Source of the DNA: an uncultured Pelagibacteraceae bacterium
GTDB lineage: Bacteria; Pseudomonadota; Alphaproteobacteria; Pelagibacterales; Pelagibacteraceae
Direction of reading: 5' to 3'
Assembly (NCBI GenBank): GCA_902634935.1
Contig: CACPMF010000010.1
Span: 1-37,451 of the forward strand
Length of the DNA stretch: 37,451 nucleotides
Part shown: positions 1 to 7,385 of the stretch, in pieces
Layout: each line of letters begins with the position of its first letter
How positions within the stretch are numbered: position 1 is the first letter of the stretch
Notes under the pieces: generated by a model
Database searches by the model: none
What the model was told of the DNA's origin: nothing
Seen by the model: the letters and a program-made list of their open reading frames with translations, nothing else
Made by a program: the position numbers and the translations under genes

Positions 1-264
1 GTAGAAAAGCCAATATTTGCAAAACTAAAAAATAAATTTTCCAAAAAGAAAAAATTTACAAGATTTGTTAAAGGAAAATTAACCTTTGATAAAAAAGGCC
101 TTGTTCAATTTGAGGTATTTGAGGGACAAGAGTCTTATAAAATAGAGCCTTTTGTTAAATCTAACGCTTGGGGTGTATTTAAAGATGGTGTTTCAGTATT
201 CAATAAAGGAAATTTAATAGATGTTTACTCAGCATCAGGTCTAAATGAATTTTTGATCAACTAA
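1..264 (+). CDS. moeA: MoeA-like molybdopterin molybdotransferase, C-terminal part (partial at window edge)
   Basis: Open reading frame running in from the left edge and ending with TAA at 262-264; 87 residues are visible. The stretch has the pattern of the small C-terminal beta-barrel domain of MoeA: a basic segment, then F-V-K-G-K-L, a G-containing turn, G-Q-E-S-Y-K, an S-N-x-W-G-V-F strand and a final G-N-L-I-D-V-Y strand, matching the family order of R-G-x-L, G-x-x-S, N-x-x-x-V-L and G-x-x-V-x-V. MoeA inserts molybdate into adenylated molybdopterin. The catalytic N-terminal part lies outside the window, so the call rests on a short domain only. A 45-base gap separates it from the next gene on the same strand. 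Confidence 0.6.
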   Translation, partial: VEKPIFAKLKNKFSKKKKFTRFVKGKLTFDKKGLVQFEVFEGQESYKIEPFVKSNAWGVFKDGVSVFNKGNLIDVYSASGLNEFLIN

Positions 265-309
265 TCGTATTTTCTTGTCTCAAATTTAAAATAAGATTAA
301 TAATTCGGG

Positions 310-1215
310 ATGCTCGATCTAAAAAATCCAAAAGTTGCAATACCAATAGTTCTTTTTGCAGGACTATTATGGTCTTTTGGACCGTATGTTGTAAGGCATA
401 TTGATCAACCTCAGTTGGTTCCTTGGCAATATTTATTTACAAGGGGATTAGTAATATTCATTTTATTAAATCTTTATCTATATTTTGAAGAAGGATTAGA
501 TTTTTATAAAAACTATTTTAGAGTTGGTATTTCTGGTGTTTTAGGTGGCATTGGATTGGGCACGGCTATGATGACTTTTATATGGTCAATCACAAATACT
601 AGTGCTGCAGTAACGCTTTTATGTTTAGCCGCAATGCCATTTATAACAGCGTTGTTAGGGTTTTTATTTTTAAGAGAAAAAATTTCACTTACAGTTTGGG
701 TGGCAATTTTAGTTGCAACATTTGGAATTGTTGTAATGGCGTTTGGAACAGGTGGAACAAACTCTCTGCCTGGCCTTGTCTTTGGTTTAGCATCTGCTCT
801 TGGATTTTCTGTTTTTTCTGTAACTTTGCGTTGGAGAAAAGAAACACCTAAATTTACAACAGTAGCAATTGCAGGTTTATTTTGTTTTTTATTTTCATCG
901 GTAATGTTGATTTTAAATGACAGTCAATTTTTATCTTCTAGTAAAAATGAAGCTTTGTTTGCAACTCATGGAACTTTAGTTTGTGCAGGTTTAATATTAT
1001 ATTCAATTGGTTCAAAAAATATTCCTGCTGCAGATTTAACTTTGTTATCTTTAACAGAAGTAATTGGAGGAATATTCTGGGTATGGTTACCATGGCTCGG
1101 TATCAATGAGGTCCCAGCAACAAACACAATTATTGGTGGCTTTTTTATATTTATTGCAATTTTCTATTACAGCATGATCATGCAATCCAATAGAAGGTTT
1201 ATTGGTTTAAATTAG
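310..1215 (+). CDS. EamA/DMT-family inner-membrane permease
   Basis: 301 residues, usual length for a ten-helix drug/metabolite transporter of the EamA type. The protein is almost entirely hydrophobic, with two EamA repeats: the first contains T-S-A-A-V-T-L-L and ends with the typical G-F-L-F-L-R-E-K-I-S, the second runs from about residue 150 to 290 and contains A-A-D-L-T-L-L-S-L-T-E-V-I, the usual second-half signature. The substrate cannot be read from sequence. It lies only 6 bases upstream of the creatinase gene and begins the four-gene run to 4598, so uptake or export of a guanidino compound, an amino acid or a product of these enzymes is a reasonable inference. Start ATG at 310 is preceded by a weak GGGA. 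Confidence 0.85.
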   Translation: MLDLKNPKVAIPIVLFAGLLWSFGPYVVRHIDQPQLVPWQYLFTRGLVIFILLNLYLYFEEGLDFYKNYFRVGISGVLGGIGLGTAMMTFIWSITNTSAAVTLLCLAAMPFITALLGFLFLREKISLTVWVAILVATFGIVVMAFGTGGTNSLPGLVFGLASALGFSVFSVTLRWRKETPKFTTVAIAGLFCFLFSSVMLILNDSQFLSSSKNEALFATHGTLVCAGLILYSIGSKNIPAADLTLLSLTEVIGGIFWVWLPWLGINEVPATNTIIGGFFIFIAIFYYSMIMQSNRRFIGLN

Positions 1216-1221
1216 TTTTCT

Positions 1222-2439
1222 ATGGAAAGACCAGATTTTTTTGAATTGAATAATGGTGAAAAAGTAAAACTTCCCTTTTCAGATAGAGAGTACAAAAATA
1301 GAGTATCAAAACTTAGAGATGTTATGTCGAATAATAACATGGATATGGTGATTCTAACTTCGATGCATAACATTGCTTACTATACAGGGTTTATTTATTG
1401 TTCATTTGGAAGACCATATGGATGTGTAGTCACAAAAGATAAAATAGTAACAATTTCTGCAAATATTGATGCAAGTCAACCTTGGAGAAGATCACATTGT
1501 AATAACGTAATCTATACTGATTGGAAAAGAGATAATTTTTTAAGAGCTATTGTATCTATAATTGGAAGAGATGATCCTCCAAAAACAATTGGAATTGAAA
1601 ATGATCATGTAACTTTAGATATAAAAGAAAAACTAAACTCGATTTTTAGCATTGCTATTTTTAAAGATATTTCAAAGCATTTAATGAAACAAAGAATGAT
1701 TAAATCAGACGAAGAGATTTCAATAATTAAAAATGGTGCACGTATTGCTGATTTAGGTGCTGAGGAAATTGTAAAACACATAAAACCTGGTCAATCAGAA
1801 TTAGAGATTGCAATAGCAGGAAGAGATAAAATGGAGAGAGAAATTGCAAAGTCTTATCCTGATGCGGAATATATGGATACTTGGGTTTGGTTTCAATCAG
1901 GCATTAATACAGATGGAGCGCATAATCCAAAAACAAATAGAGCATTACAAAATGGAGATATATTATCTTTAAATACTTTTCCAATGATCTCAGGTTATTA
2001 CACCGCTTTAGAGAGAACATTATTTGTAAATGAAGTTGATGATGCATCTCTAAAAGCTTGGGAAGCAAATGTAAAAGTTCACAAACGTGGATTAGAATTA
2101 ATCAAACCAGGTGTAAAATGTTCTGATATTTGCGAGGAATTAAATAATTTATTTGCTGAATTAGGTTATCTTCAATACCGAACGTTTGGTTATGGTCATT
2201 CATTTGGAATGCTTTCACATTTTTATGGAAGAGAGGCGGGGTTGGAACTGAGAGAAGATATTGATACTGTTCTTGAAAAAAACATGGTGATATCAATGGA
2301 ACCAATGATTATGATTCCAGAGGGAAAGCCTGGCGCAGGTGGCTATAGAGAGCACGATATTTTAGTGATCAATGAAGATGGTGCTGAAAATATTACTAAA
2401 TTTCCGTTTGGACCTGATCATAATATTATAAAAAATTAA
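1222..2439 (+). CDS. Creatinase (creatine amidinohydrolase), M24 pita-bread fold
   Basis: 405 residues, close to the roughly 403 of characterised creatinases (creatine + water to sarcosine + urea; EC 3.5.3.3). The fold is that of M24 aminopeptidases, but the metal-ligand aspartates are replaced: the strand reads G-D-I-L-S-L-N-T-F-P and then G-Y-Y-T-A-L-E-R-T, as in non-metal creatinases. The residues known from Pseudomonas putida creatinase are all found: F62 and R64 (S-F-G-R-P), catalytic His at 234 (T-D-G-A-H-N-P; His232 in the reference), E264 (Glu262), R337 (Arg335) and E360 (Glu358), with a constant offset of two in the later ones. It is followed without any gap by the amidinotransferase gene (TAA directly abutting ATG). 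Ectoine hydrolase (DoeA) is a related alternative, but the creatinase residues fit better. Acts in the cytoplasm; no signal peptide. Confidence 0.88.
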   Translation: MERPDFFELNNGEKVKLPFSDREYKNRVSKLRDVMSNNNMDMVILTSMHNIAYYTGFIYCSFGRPYGCVVTKDKIVTISANIDASQPWRRSHCNNVIYTDWKRDNFLRAIVSIIGRDDPPKTIGIENDHVTLDIKEKLNSIFSIAIFKDISKHLMKQRMIKSDEEISIIKNGARIADLGAEEIVKHIKPGQSELEIAIAGRDKMEREIAKSYPDAEYMDTWVWFQSGINTDGAHNPKTNRALQNGDILSLNTFPMISGYYTALERTLFVNEVDDASLKAWEANVKVHKRGLELIKPGVKCSDICEELNNLFAELGYLQYRTFGYGHSFGMLSHFYGREAGLELREDIDTVLEKNMVISMEPMIMIPEGKPGAGGYREHDILVINEDGAENITKFPFGPDHNIIKN

Positions 2440-3552
2440 ATGTCAGATAAAGTAATTGTAAATAGTTGGAATGAATGGGATCCATTAAAACATGTAATAG
2501 TTGGACGTGCTGATGGGACTTGTATTCCTGCTCCCGAACCAGCTTTAGATGCAAAAGTTCCTGAAGATAGCGATATGAGAGGTCAGTTTGGCCCAAGAAC
2601 AAAAGACACGGTTGATAAAGCAAATGAACTTTTAGATAATTTTTCATCCATGTTAGAAAAACGTGGAATTAAAGTTGATAGACCAACGCCTTTGGACTTT
2701 AATCAACCTACTTCAACACCAGATTGGAAGGCTGAAACAATGTTTGGGTGTATGCCACCAAGAGATGTTTTGCTTACAGTTGGAAATGAAATTTTAGAAG
2801 CGACCATGAGTTATAGATGTAGATGGTTTGAATACCTTTGTTACAGACCTTTATTAAAACAGTATTATAACGAAGACCCTAAAATGAGACATGAGTCAGC
2901 TCCAAAACCAAGATTAACAGATGCAGACTATAGAAAAGATTATTTATCAGATAAAATTGGAGTACAAAAAAGACTTGAGTGGACTGAACAAAAATATTTT
3001 GTAACAACAGAAGAAGAGCCTTTATTTGATGCAGCTGATATTTTAAGATTTGGAAAAGATTTAGTAGTTCAGCATGGCTTTACAACAAATTTAAAAGGAA
3101 TTGATTGGATTAAAAGACATTATAAAGATCATAGAGTTCATGCAGTAAATTTTCCTGGCGATCCTTATCCAATCCATATTGATGCAACTTTTACACCAAT
3201 TAAAGAAGGATTAATTATTAATAACCCACAAAGAAGATTGCCTAAAGATCAAAGAAAATTATTTGAGAATAATGGATGGGAAATTTTGGATAGTGCACAA
3301 CCAGCTCATAATGAACCACCTCCACTGTGTTATTCTTCAACTTGGCTATCTATGAACGTACTTGTTCTTGATCCAAAAACTGTTTGTGTAGAGAAAAGTG
3401 AAGTTTATCAAGCTGAACAATTAGATAAATTAGGTATGGAAGTTGTACCTGTTGAGCTTAGAGATGCCTATGCGTTCGGAGGAGGTCTTCATTGTTGTAC
3501 TGCAGATGTATACAGAGAAGGAACATTAAAAGATTATTTTCCTAAACAATAA
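2440..3552 (+). CDS. L-arginine:glycine amidinotransferase-like enzyme (AGAT family)
   Basis: 370 residues with the five-bladed propeller hallmarks of glycine amidinotransferase: N-terminal V-N-S-W-N-E-W-D-P-L-K-H-V-I-V-G-R, then F-D-A-A-D (D197, D200), H-I-D-A-T-F (H246, D248) and near the C-terminus G-G-G-L-H-C-C-T-A-D-V, where C352 aligns with the nucleophilic cysteine of human AGAT. The family moves an amidino group from arginine to glycine, giving ornithine and guanidinoacetate, and is reversible; relatives (CyrA, SxtG) use other acceptors in toxin pathways. The true acceptor and direction here are unknown. It is sandwiched between creatinase (no gap) and the threonine-aldolase gene (one-base overlap, TAATG), so the three are almost certainly co-translated. 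A second cysteine, C353, follows the nucleophile where human AGAT has tryptophan. Confidence 0.87.
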   Translation: MSDKVIVNSWNEWDPLKHVIVGRADGTCIPAPEPALDAKVPEDSDMRGQFGPRTKDTVDKANELLDNFSSMLEKRGIKVDRPTPLDFNQPTSTPDWKAETMFGCMPPRDVLLTVGNEILEATMSYRCRWFEYLCYRPLLKQYYNEDPKMRHESAPKPRLTDADYRKDYLSDKIGVQKRLEWTEQKYFVTTEEEPLFDAADILRFGKDLVVQHGFTTNLKGIDWIKRHYKDHRVHAVNFPGDPYPIHIDATFTPIKEGLIINNPQRRLPKDQRKLFENNGWEILDSAQPAHNEPPPLCYSSTWLSMNVLVLDPKTVCVEKSEVYQAEQLDKLGMEVVPVELRDAYAFGGGLHCCTADVYREGTLKDYFPKQ

Positions 3553-4598
3553 TGGCAACAATTAAAACAAAAAGAGATAGAGTAAAATTTGCATCTGATA
3601 ATGTTACAGGAGCATGTCCAGAAGTATTAGATGCCATTTTAAAAGCTAATGATGGAGATAGAACGCCTTATGGCAATGATGATATTTCAAAGAGTTTACA
3701 AGATAAATTTTCAGAAATATTTGAAAAAGAAGTAGTTGTTTTTCCAACATCCTCAGGGACAGCAGCCAATGCACTTGCGTTATCTACAATGACACCTTCA
3801 TTTGGAAATATTTATTGTCACAGACTTTCACATATCAATGTTGATGAGTGTGGGGCTCCAGAGTTTTATACAGGTGGAGCAAAGTTAGTTAATCTTAAAG
3901 GAATAGATGGAAAAATTACAGCTGAAGAACTTAACAATTCAATAGGTGGAAAAGGAATTGTCCATCATACACAACCCTCATCTGTAAGTATCACACAACT
4001 ATGCGAAACAGGAGAAGCTTATAATTTAGATGAAATTAAAAATATTTCTGAAGTAGCTCATAAACATAAACTTAATATACACATGGATGGAGCTAGATTC
4101 GCTAATGCTTTAGTCTCATTAAATTGCAGTCCAGCAGAAATGACATGGAAATCGGGTATTGATGTACTTTCATTTGGAGCAACAAAAAATGGATGTTTAG
4201 CAGCAGAGGCAATAATTTTTTTTAAACCAGAATTAGTTGGTAACTTGCCATTTTTAATGAAAAGAGCGGGGCATTTACTATCAAAAATGAGTTTTGTTTC
4301 TGCACAATTAGAAGCATACATTTCAAATGATGTTTGGATAAAAAATGCCAAACACGCAAATGCAATGGGAAAAAAATTAAGCCAAGGTTTAAAACAGCAC
4401 AAAAATATAAAAATTGCATATCCAACAGATGCTAATGAGGTGTTCGTCAAAATGCCTAAAAAAATAATCTATCAACTTAACTCAGAAGGCTACACCATAA
4501 ACGACGATGAATGGGATGGTAATGCGGTTAGATTAGTGACAGCATGGAACACAGATCCAAGTGAAATTGACACTTTTTTAAACTATATTAAATCTTAG
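3552..4598 (+). CDS. Low-specificity L-threonine aldolase family enzyme (PLP-dependent)
   Basis: 348 residues, fold type I PLP enzyme of the threonine aldolase/beta-eliminating lyase family. Visible features: N-terminal F-A-S-D-N-V-T-G-A, T-S-S-G-T-A-A-N-A near residue 65, H-M-D-G-A-R-F-A-N-A (Asp that contacts the PLP nitrogen) and S-F-G-A-T-K-N-G, whose K212 should form the Schiff base. Members cleave L-threonine or L-allo-threonine to glycine and acetaldehyde; some act on other beta-hydroxy amino acids. The start ATG shares a base with the stop of the amidinotransferase gene, which suggests it supplies or consumes the glycine handled by that enzyme. The exact substrate is inference. Its stop codon abuts, tail to tail, the stop of the next, opposite-strand gene. 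Confidence 0.88.
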   Translation: MATIKTKRDRVKFASDNVTGACPEVLDAILKANDGDRTPYGNDDISKSLQDKFSEIFEKEVVVFPTSSGTAANALALSTMTPSFGNIYCHRLSHINVDECGAPEFYTGGAKLVNLKGIDGKITAEELNNSIGGKGIVHHTQPSSVSITQLCETGEAYNLDEIKNISEVAHKHKLNIHMDGARFANALVSLNCSPAEMTWKSGIDVLSFGATKNGCLAAEAIIFFKPELVGNLPFLMKRAGHLLSKMSFVSAQLEAYISNDVWIKNAKHANAMGKKLSQGLKQHKNIKIAYPTDANEVFVKMPKKIIYQLNSEGYTINDDEWDGNAVRLVTAWNTDPSEIDTFLNYIKS

Positions 4599-4838
4599 TT
4601 AGCTTGGATTTTCCTTTAAAAATTCAATATACTTAATTACATCATCTAGTTGATCATCAGGTATATCTTTGTAACTGACATTAAATTTACTTTTCACACA
4701 AATTGCAACATGAGCGTAGGGGTTTCTTCCTTTAGGATGATTGGGGTGATCAGGTAATTGTCCAACCAAATAATCACCAGCTTCCTGAATAATTTTCCAG
4801 AGTTTACTTGCGTTTTCTTTATTCATTATTCTACTCAA
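4599..4838 (-). CDS. Small conserved-looking protein of unknown function
   Basis: 79 residues from the first ATG (4838), or 75 from a second ATG at 4826 that gives M-N-K-E-N-A-S-K-L-W; I cannot decide between them. Soluble, without membrane segments. The middle has a compact polar motif, L-P-D-H-P-N-H-P-K-G-R-N-P-Y-A-H-V, followed by K-S-K-F-N-V-S-Y-K-D-I-P-D-D-Q-L-D-D-V. The second part loosely recalls the C-terminal domain of phage-type antirepressors (F-x-V-x-x-Y-K-D-I), but this is only pattern resemblance. Codon use looks like its neighbours, and it lies between two confident genes, so I take it as a real gene. No function assigned. Confidence 0.65.
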   Translation of the reverse strand: MSRIMNKENASKLWKIIQEAGDYLVGQLPDHPNHPKGRNPYAHVAICVKSKFNVSYKDIPDDQLDDVIKYIEFLKENPS

Positions 4839-4846
4839 TATTATTG

Positions 4847-4852
4847 TATAAT
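4847..4852 (+). promoter_or_regulatory. Candidate -10 box for the 2-hydroxyacid dehydrogenase gene
   Basis: A perfect TATAAT lies 10 bases before the ATG at 4863, which would give a leaderless or nearly leaderless message. No good -35 is visible at the expected distance, and in such AT-rich DNA a TATAAT can arise by chance, so this is weak. Confidence 0.3.
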
Positions 4853-4862
4853 TTAATTATAA

Positions 4863-5888
4863 ATGACTAAAGATAAAATTAAAATTCATATAAGAAATAA
4901 TCATTGGAAAAAAGGATCTTTGCCTTGTGACTTAGAAGGAGAAAAAAATAGCAGTGTTACAAAAGATTTGTTTGAAAAAAAATTGAGTAAATATCCTAAA
5001 ATAAAAGATAAAATTTCTTATTTAATTGACTGGGATGATGATAATTGGAAATCCTCAATGAAAGATGCTGATATTTTACTTGCATGGAATTTTCCAACAA
5101 AAGATTTAAGTAAAATTGCACCTAAATTAAAATGGATTCACATTGTATCAGCTGGAGTTAATCATCTCTCTCCGTTTAATTGGGTTAAAAAAGAATTAGT
5201 TTTAACTAATAGTAGAGGAATACAAGCAAAAAAAGCTGGTGAATTTGGATTAATGAGTATTTTGATGCTTCAAAATCAAATGACAAGAATTATTACTAAT
5301 CAAAAACAAAAAGACTATGTCACTTTATTAAGTAACCCAATTGAAAATAAACATGTTGTGGTAGTCGGAACTGGTTCATTAGGAGGTTCAATGATTAAAC
5401 ATATCAGTTCATTAGGTGCAAATGTGACTGGTGTTAATAGACGAGGTAGAAATGTTGATGGATGTTCAAAAGTTATTAAATTTGATGAAATTGATAAAGT
5501 TTTACCTGAAGCTGATTTTCTTTATTTAGCAGTTCCTGAAACTAATGAAACAAAAGGAATGATAAACAAAAAAAGGTTAGATGCTTTAAAACACACATGT
5601 GGGATTGTTAACATTGGACGTCAATCTGTAATGGATTATGAGCATTTAAGAAAAAAATTAAAAAAAAATGAAATCTCTGGAGCTATTTTAGATGTTTTTT
5701 CGGAAGAGCCTATAAGTAGAAATTCTAAATTTTGGGATACTCCAAATTTGATAATAACACCTCATATATCTTCAGATAGTAAAGGAAAGTACATAGAAAT
5801 GGTTTTAGAAAAATTTTTAACAAACTTAAAATTATTTATTGATAATCAAGATTTAATTAACCAAGTAGATCCTCATCTAGGATACTAA
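4863..5888 (+). CDS. D-isomer-specific 2-hydroxyacid dehydrogenase (NAD(P)-dependent)
   Basis: 341 residues with the two-domain layout of the D-2-hydroxyacid dehydrogenase family. The nucleotide-binding domain opens with V-V-V-V-G-T-G-S-L-G-G (glycine-rich loop from residue 169) and is followed by N-R-R-G-R, where basic residues after the second strand favour NADP. The catalytic triad positions are present: R253 in N-I-G-R-Q-S, a glutamate in D-V-F-S-E-E-P (281/282) and H301 in T-P-H-I-S-S. Such enzymes reduce 2-keto acids (glyoxylate, hydroxypyruvate and others) to D-hydroxy acids; the exact substrate is not evident. It is a single gene between two convergent or divergent neighbours, with no linked pathway genes on its strand. 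Confidence 0.87.
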   Translation: MTKDKIKIHIRNNHWKKGSLPCDLEGEKNSSVTKDLFEKKLSKYPKIKDKISYLIDWDDDNWKSSMKDADILLAWNFPTKDLSKIAPKLKWIHIVSAGVNHLSPFNWVKKELVLTNSRGIQAKKAGEFGLMSILMLQNQMTRIITNQKQKDYVTLLSNPIENKHVVVVGTGSLGGSMIKHISSLGANVTGVNRRGRNVDGCSKVIKFDEIDKVLPEADFLYLAVPETNETKGMINKKRLDALKHTCGIVNIGRQSVMDYEHLRKKLKKNEISGAILDVFSEEPISRNSKFWDTPNLIITPHISSDSKGKYIEMVLEKFLTNLKLFIDNQDLINQVDPHLGY

Positions 5889-5901
5889 TACTTCCATTAT
5901 T

Positions 5902-6207
5902 TTACGATATTATTTTATTTTTTTCGTTATCCACAATAACTGGACTTTCATAATATGTGATTTCTGGCTTAGAGTATCTTTCAGTAATCCACTTAATTCT
6001 TTCTTCATCAAACCATTTTTTGGCGAACTCTATTTTTGTAAAAGTATAAACACCACCAGCATAACCTTTTTCAATATCTGCTATGTAATTTTTTCTCAAT
6101 AATCCTTCAACGTCTACATATAACGTAGATGTTTCGATAAACTTTTCTTTTAGAGTTTTTAAATTAAGTTCATTAGATATTTTAAATTTAACTATTACTG
6201 TAATCAT
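5902..6207 (-). CDS. YdhR-like putative monooxygenase, dimeric alpha-beta barrel
   Basis: 101 residues. The sequence follows the YdhR family: a first strand I-T-V-I-V-K-F-K-I, then G-L-L-R-K-N-Y-I-A-D, G-Y-A-G-G-V-Y-T-F, a W-F-D-E-E-R helix and a C-terminal P-E-I-T-Y-Y-E-S-P-V-I-V-D-N. Family members are small dimers of the ferredoxin-like (ABM) fold, suggested but not well proven to be monooxygenases; their real substrate is not known. It is leftward like yajQ, 49 bases upstream, and could be transcribed with it. The gap to the previous gene, tail to tail, is 13 bases and holds no visible hairpin terminator. Confidence 0.78.
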   Translation of the reverse strand: MITVIVKFKISNELNLKTLKEKFIETSTLYVDVEGLLRKNYIADIEKGYAGGVYTFTKIEFAKKWFDEERIKWITERYSKPEITYYESPVIVDNEKNKIIS

Positions 6208-6256
6208 TAATTCTTAACTTTTTTAATTGTACAAATATTTATTCAAATTGTTATTG

Positions 6257-6742
6257 TTAATCTCTAAAATTAACAAAATCTATAGGAAGACCAATATCTA
6301 TTGCTTTTATTGCAGAAATTGCTTCCTGAAGATCGTCTTTCTTTTTTCCATCCACTCTTAGTTCTTCTCCCTGTATTTTTATTTGGATTTTAAGTTTCAT
6401 TTTTTTTATATCAGCAATTATTTTTTTTGCATTTTCTTGGCTAATTCCCTCTTTTAACTCACTTACTTGTCTTATTGCTCCTCCAGATGCACCTTCAGAA
6501 CTTTTAATATCAAATACTCTTGGATCTACTTTTCGTCTTATAAGATGTGTTTGTAGTAATTCATTTACTTGTTTCAATTTAACCTCATCAGGTGCTATTG
6601 TAGTTAATGACTTTTCTTTTCTCTCTATTGTAATGTGAAGCCCTTTAAAGTCATAACGACTTCCAATTTCTCTTAAACAATTATTAAGAGCATTGTCAAA
6701 CTCTTGATAATTTATTTTACTTATCACATCAAATGAAGGCAT
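6257..6742 (-). CDS. yajQ: YajQ family nucleotide-binding protein
   Basis: 161 residues, the standard length of the YajQ (UPF0234) family. The N-terminus M-P-S-F-D-V-I-S-K-I is diagnostic, followed by E-I-G-S-R-Y-D-F-K-G and the R-K-V-D-P-R segment, and a C-terminal I-G-L-P-I-D-F-V-N-F-R-D. The protein consists of two ferredoxin-like repeats and binds nucleic acids; a Xanthomonas member was reported to bind cyclic di-GMP. I see no GGDEF or EAL protein in this window, so a signalling role cannot be supported here. Transcribed leftward, away from the TRAP transporter genes. Confidence 0.93.
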   Translation of the reverse strand: MPSFDVISKINYQEFDNALNNCLREIGSRYDFKGLHITIERKEKSLTTIAPDEVKLKQVNELLQTHLIRRKVDPRVFDIKSSEGASGGAIRQVSELKEGISQENAKKIIADIKKMKLKIQIKIQGEELRVDGKKKDDLQEAISAIKAIDIGLPIDFVNFRD

Positions 6743-6827
6743 AAAATTTGTTGGTAATTATTTTACTAAATTTAATTTAAGGATGCTATTTTATTTTTTT
6801 TGTGTTTCTAGAATTAAACCAGTATGC

Positions 6828-6856
6828 TTGAATCAACATTTTATTTCACATATAAC
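6828..6856 (+). promoter_or_regulatory. Candidate sigma70-type promoter for the TRAP transporter genes
   Basis: TTGAAT at 6828-6833 and TATAAC at 6851-6856 are separated by exactly 17 bases, five of six matches to consensus at the -10 and four at the -35. Initiation would fall near 6863, leaving about 11 bases before the ATG at 6874. It sits in the 131-base gap between the divergent yajQ and dctQ genes, exactly where a promoter is expected. Confidence 0.55.
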
Positions 6857-6873
6857 TTCTTAAAAAAACGCTT

Positions 6874-7383
6874 ATGCCTAAAATAATTAAATTTTACGTC
6901 CATACAGTTGATATGGTCTGTGAAAAAGTTGGTCGATTTGTAATGTATTGGGTTTTTTTTATGATGTTCCTTTTGATTTTATCATTTGTAACAAGAAACA
7001 TAATTAATTTCCCATTAATGTGGATAATTGAAATGGCTCAATTTACTATTACTGCATATTATCTCCTAGGTGGAGGTTACTCAATGCTTGCTGATGATCA
7101 TGTGAGAATGGATTTATTTTATGGCAGACTCTCAAAAAAAGGTAAAGCAAAAATGGATGTTTTTACAAGTTTTTTTCTGATTTTTTATTTAATCCTCCTT
7201 TTTTTTGGATCAATAACAAGTTTAATTTACACAATTGAAACTAAGCAAAAACTTTTTACTGCATGGGCACCTTATGTTTGGCCGATAAAAACACTAATGC
7301 TTCTTGGTATTTTATTAATGCTACTTCAAGCGTTTTCTACTTTATTTAAAGATATTGCAAATATGAAAGATAAAAGAATTTAA
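6874..7383 (+). CDS. dctQ: TRAP transporter small membrane subunit (DctQ type)
   Basis: 169 residues with four predicted membrane helices, the family plan. Typical marks are the W-I-I-E-M-A-Q-F segment before the third helix-like region, G-G-G-Y-S-M-L-A-D-D-H-V-R-M-D-L (the D-x-H-V-R-x-D motif of DctQ proteins) at about residues 68-83, and a final hydrophobic helix. It pairs with DctM to form the sodium-driven channel of a tripartite ATP-independent periplasmic transporter. Only two bases separate it from dctM. The substrate is not readable from this subunit. Confidence 0.92.
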   Translation: MPKIIKFYVHTVDMVCEKVGRFVMYWVFFMMFLLILSFVTRNIINFPLMWIIEMAQFTITAYYLLGGGYSMLADDHVRMDLFYGRLSKKGKAKMDVFTSFFLIFYLILLFFGSITSLIYTIETKQKLFTAWAPYVWPIKTLMLLGILLMLLQAFSTLFKDIANMKDKRI

Positions 7384-7385
7384 TT

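Noticed and set aside
621-851. 76-residue reading frame overlapping the first EamA gene
   Set aside because: Same-strand out-of-frame shadow, cysteine- and tryptophan-rich in the way frame-shifted hydrophobic genes are.
1222-2439. Reading this gene as a metal-dependent Xaa-Pro peptidase
   Set aside because: The metal-binding aspartates are replaced and the creatinase residues are all present.
4058-4450. 130-residue reading frame on the minus strand inside the threonine-aldolase gene
   Set aside because: It is fully antisense to a well-supported PLP enzyme with intact motifs and has no recognisable domain of its own.
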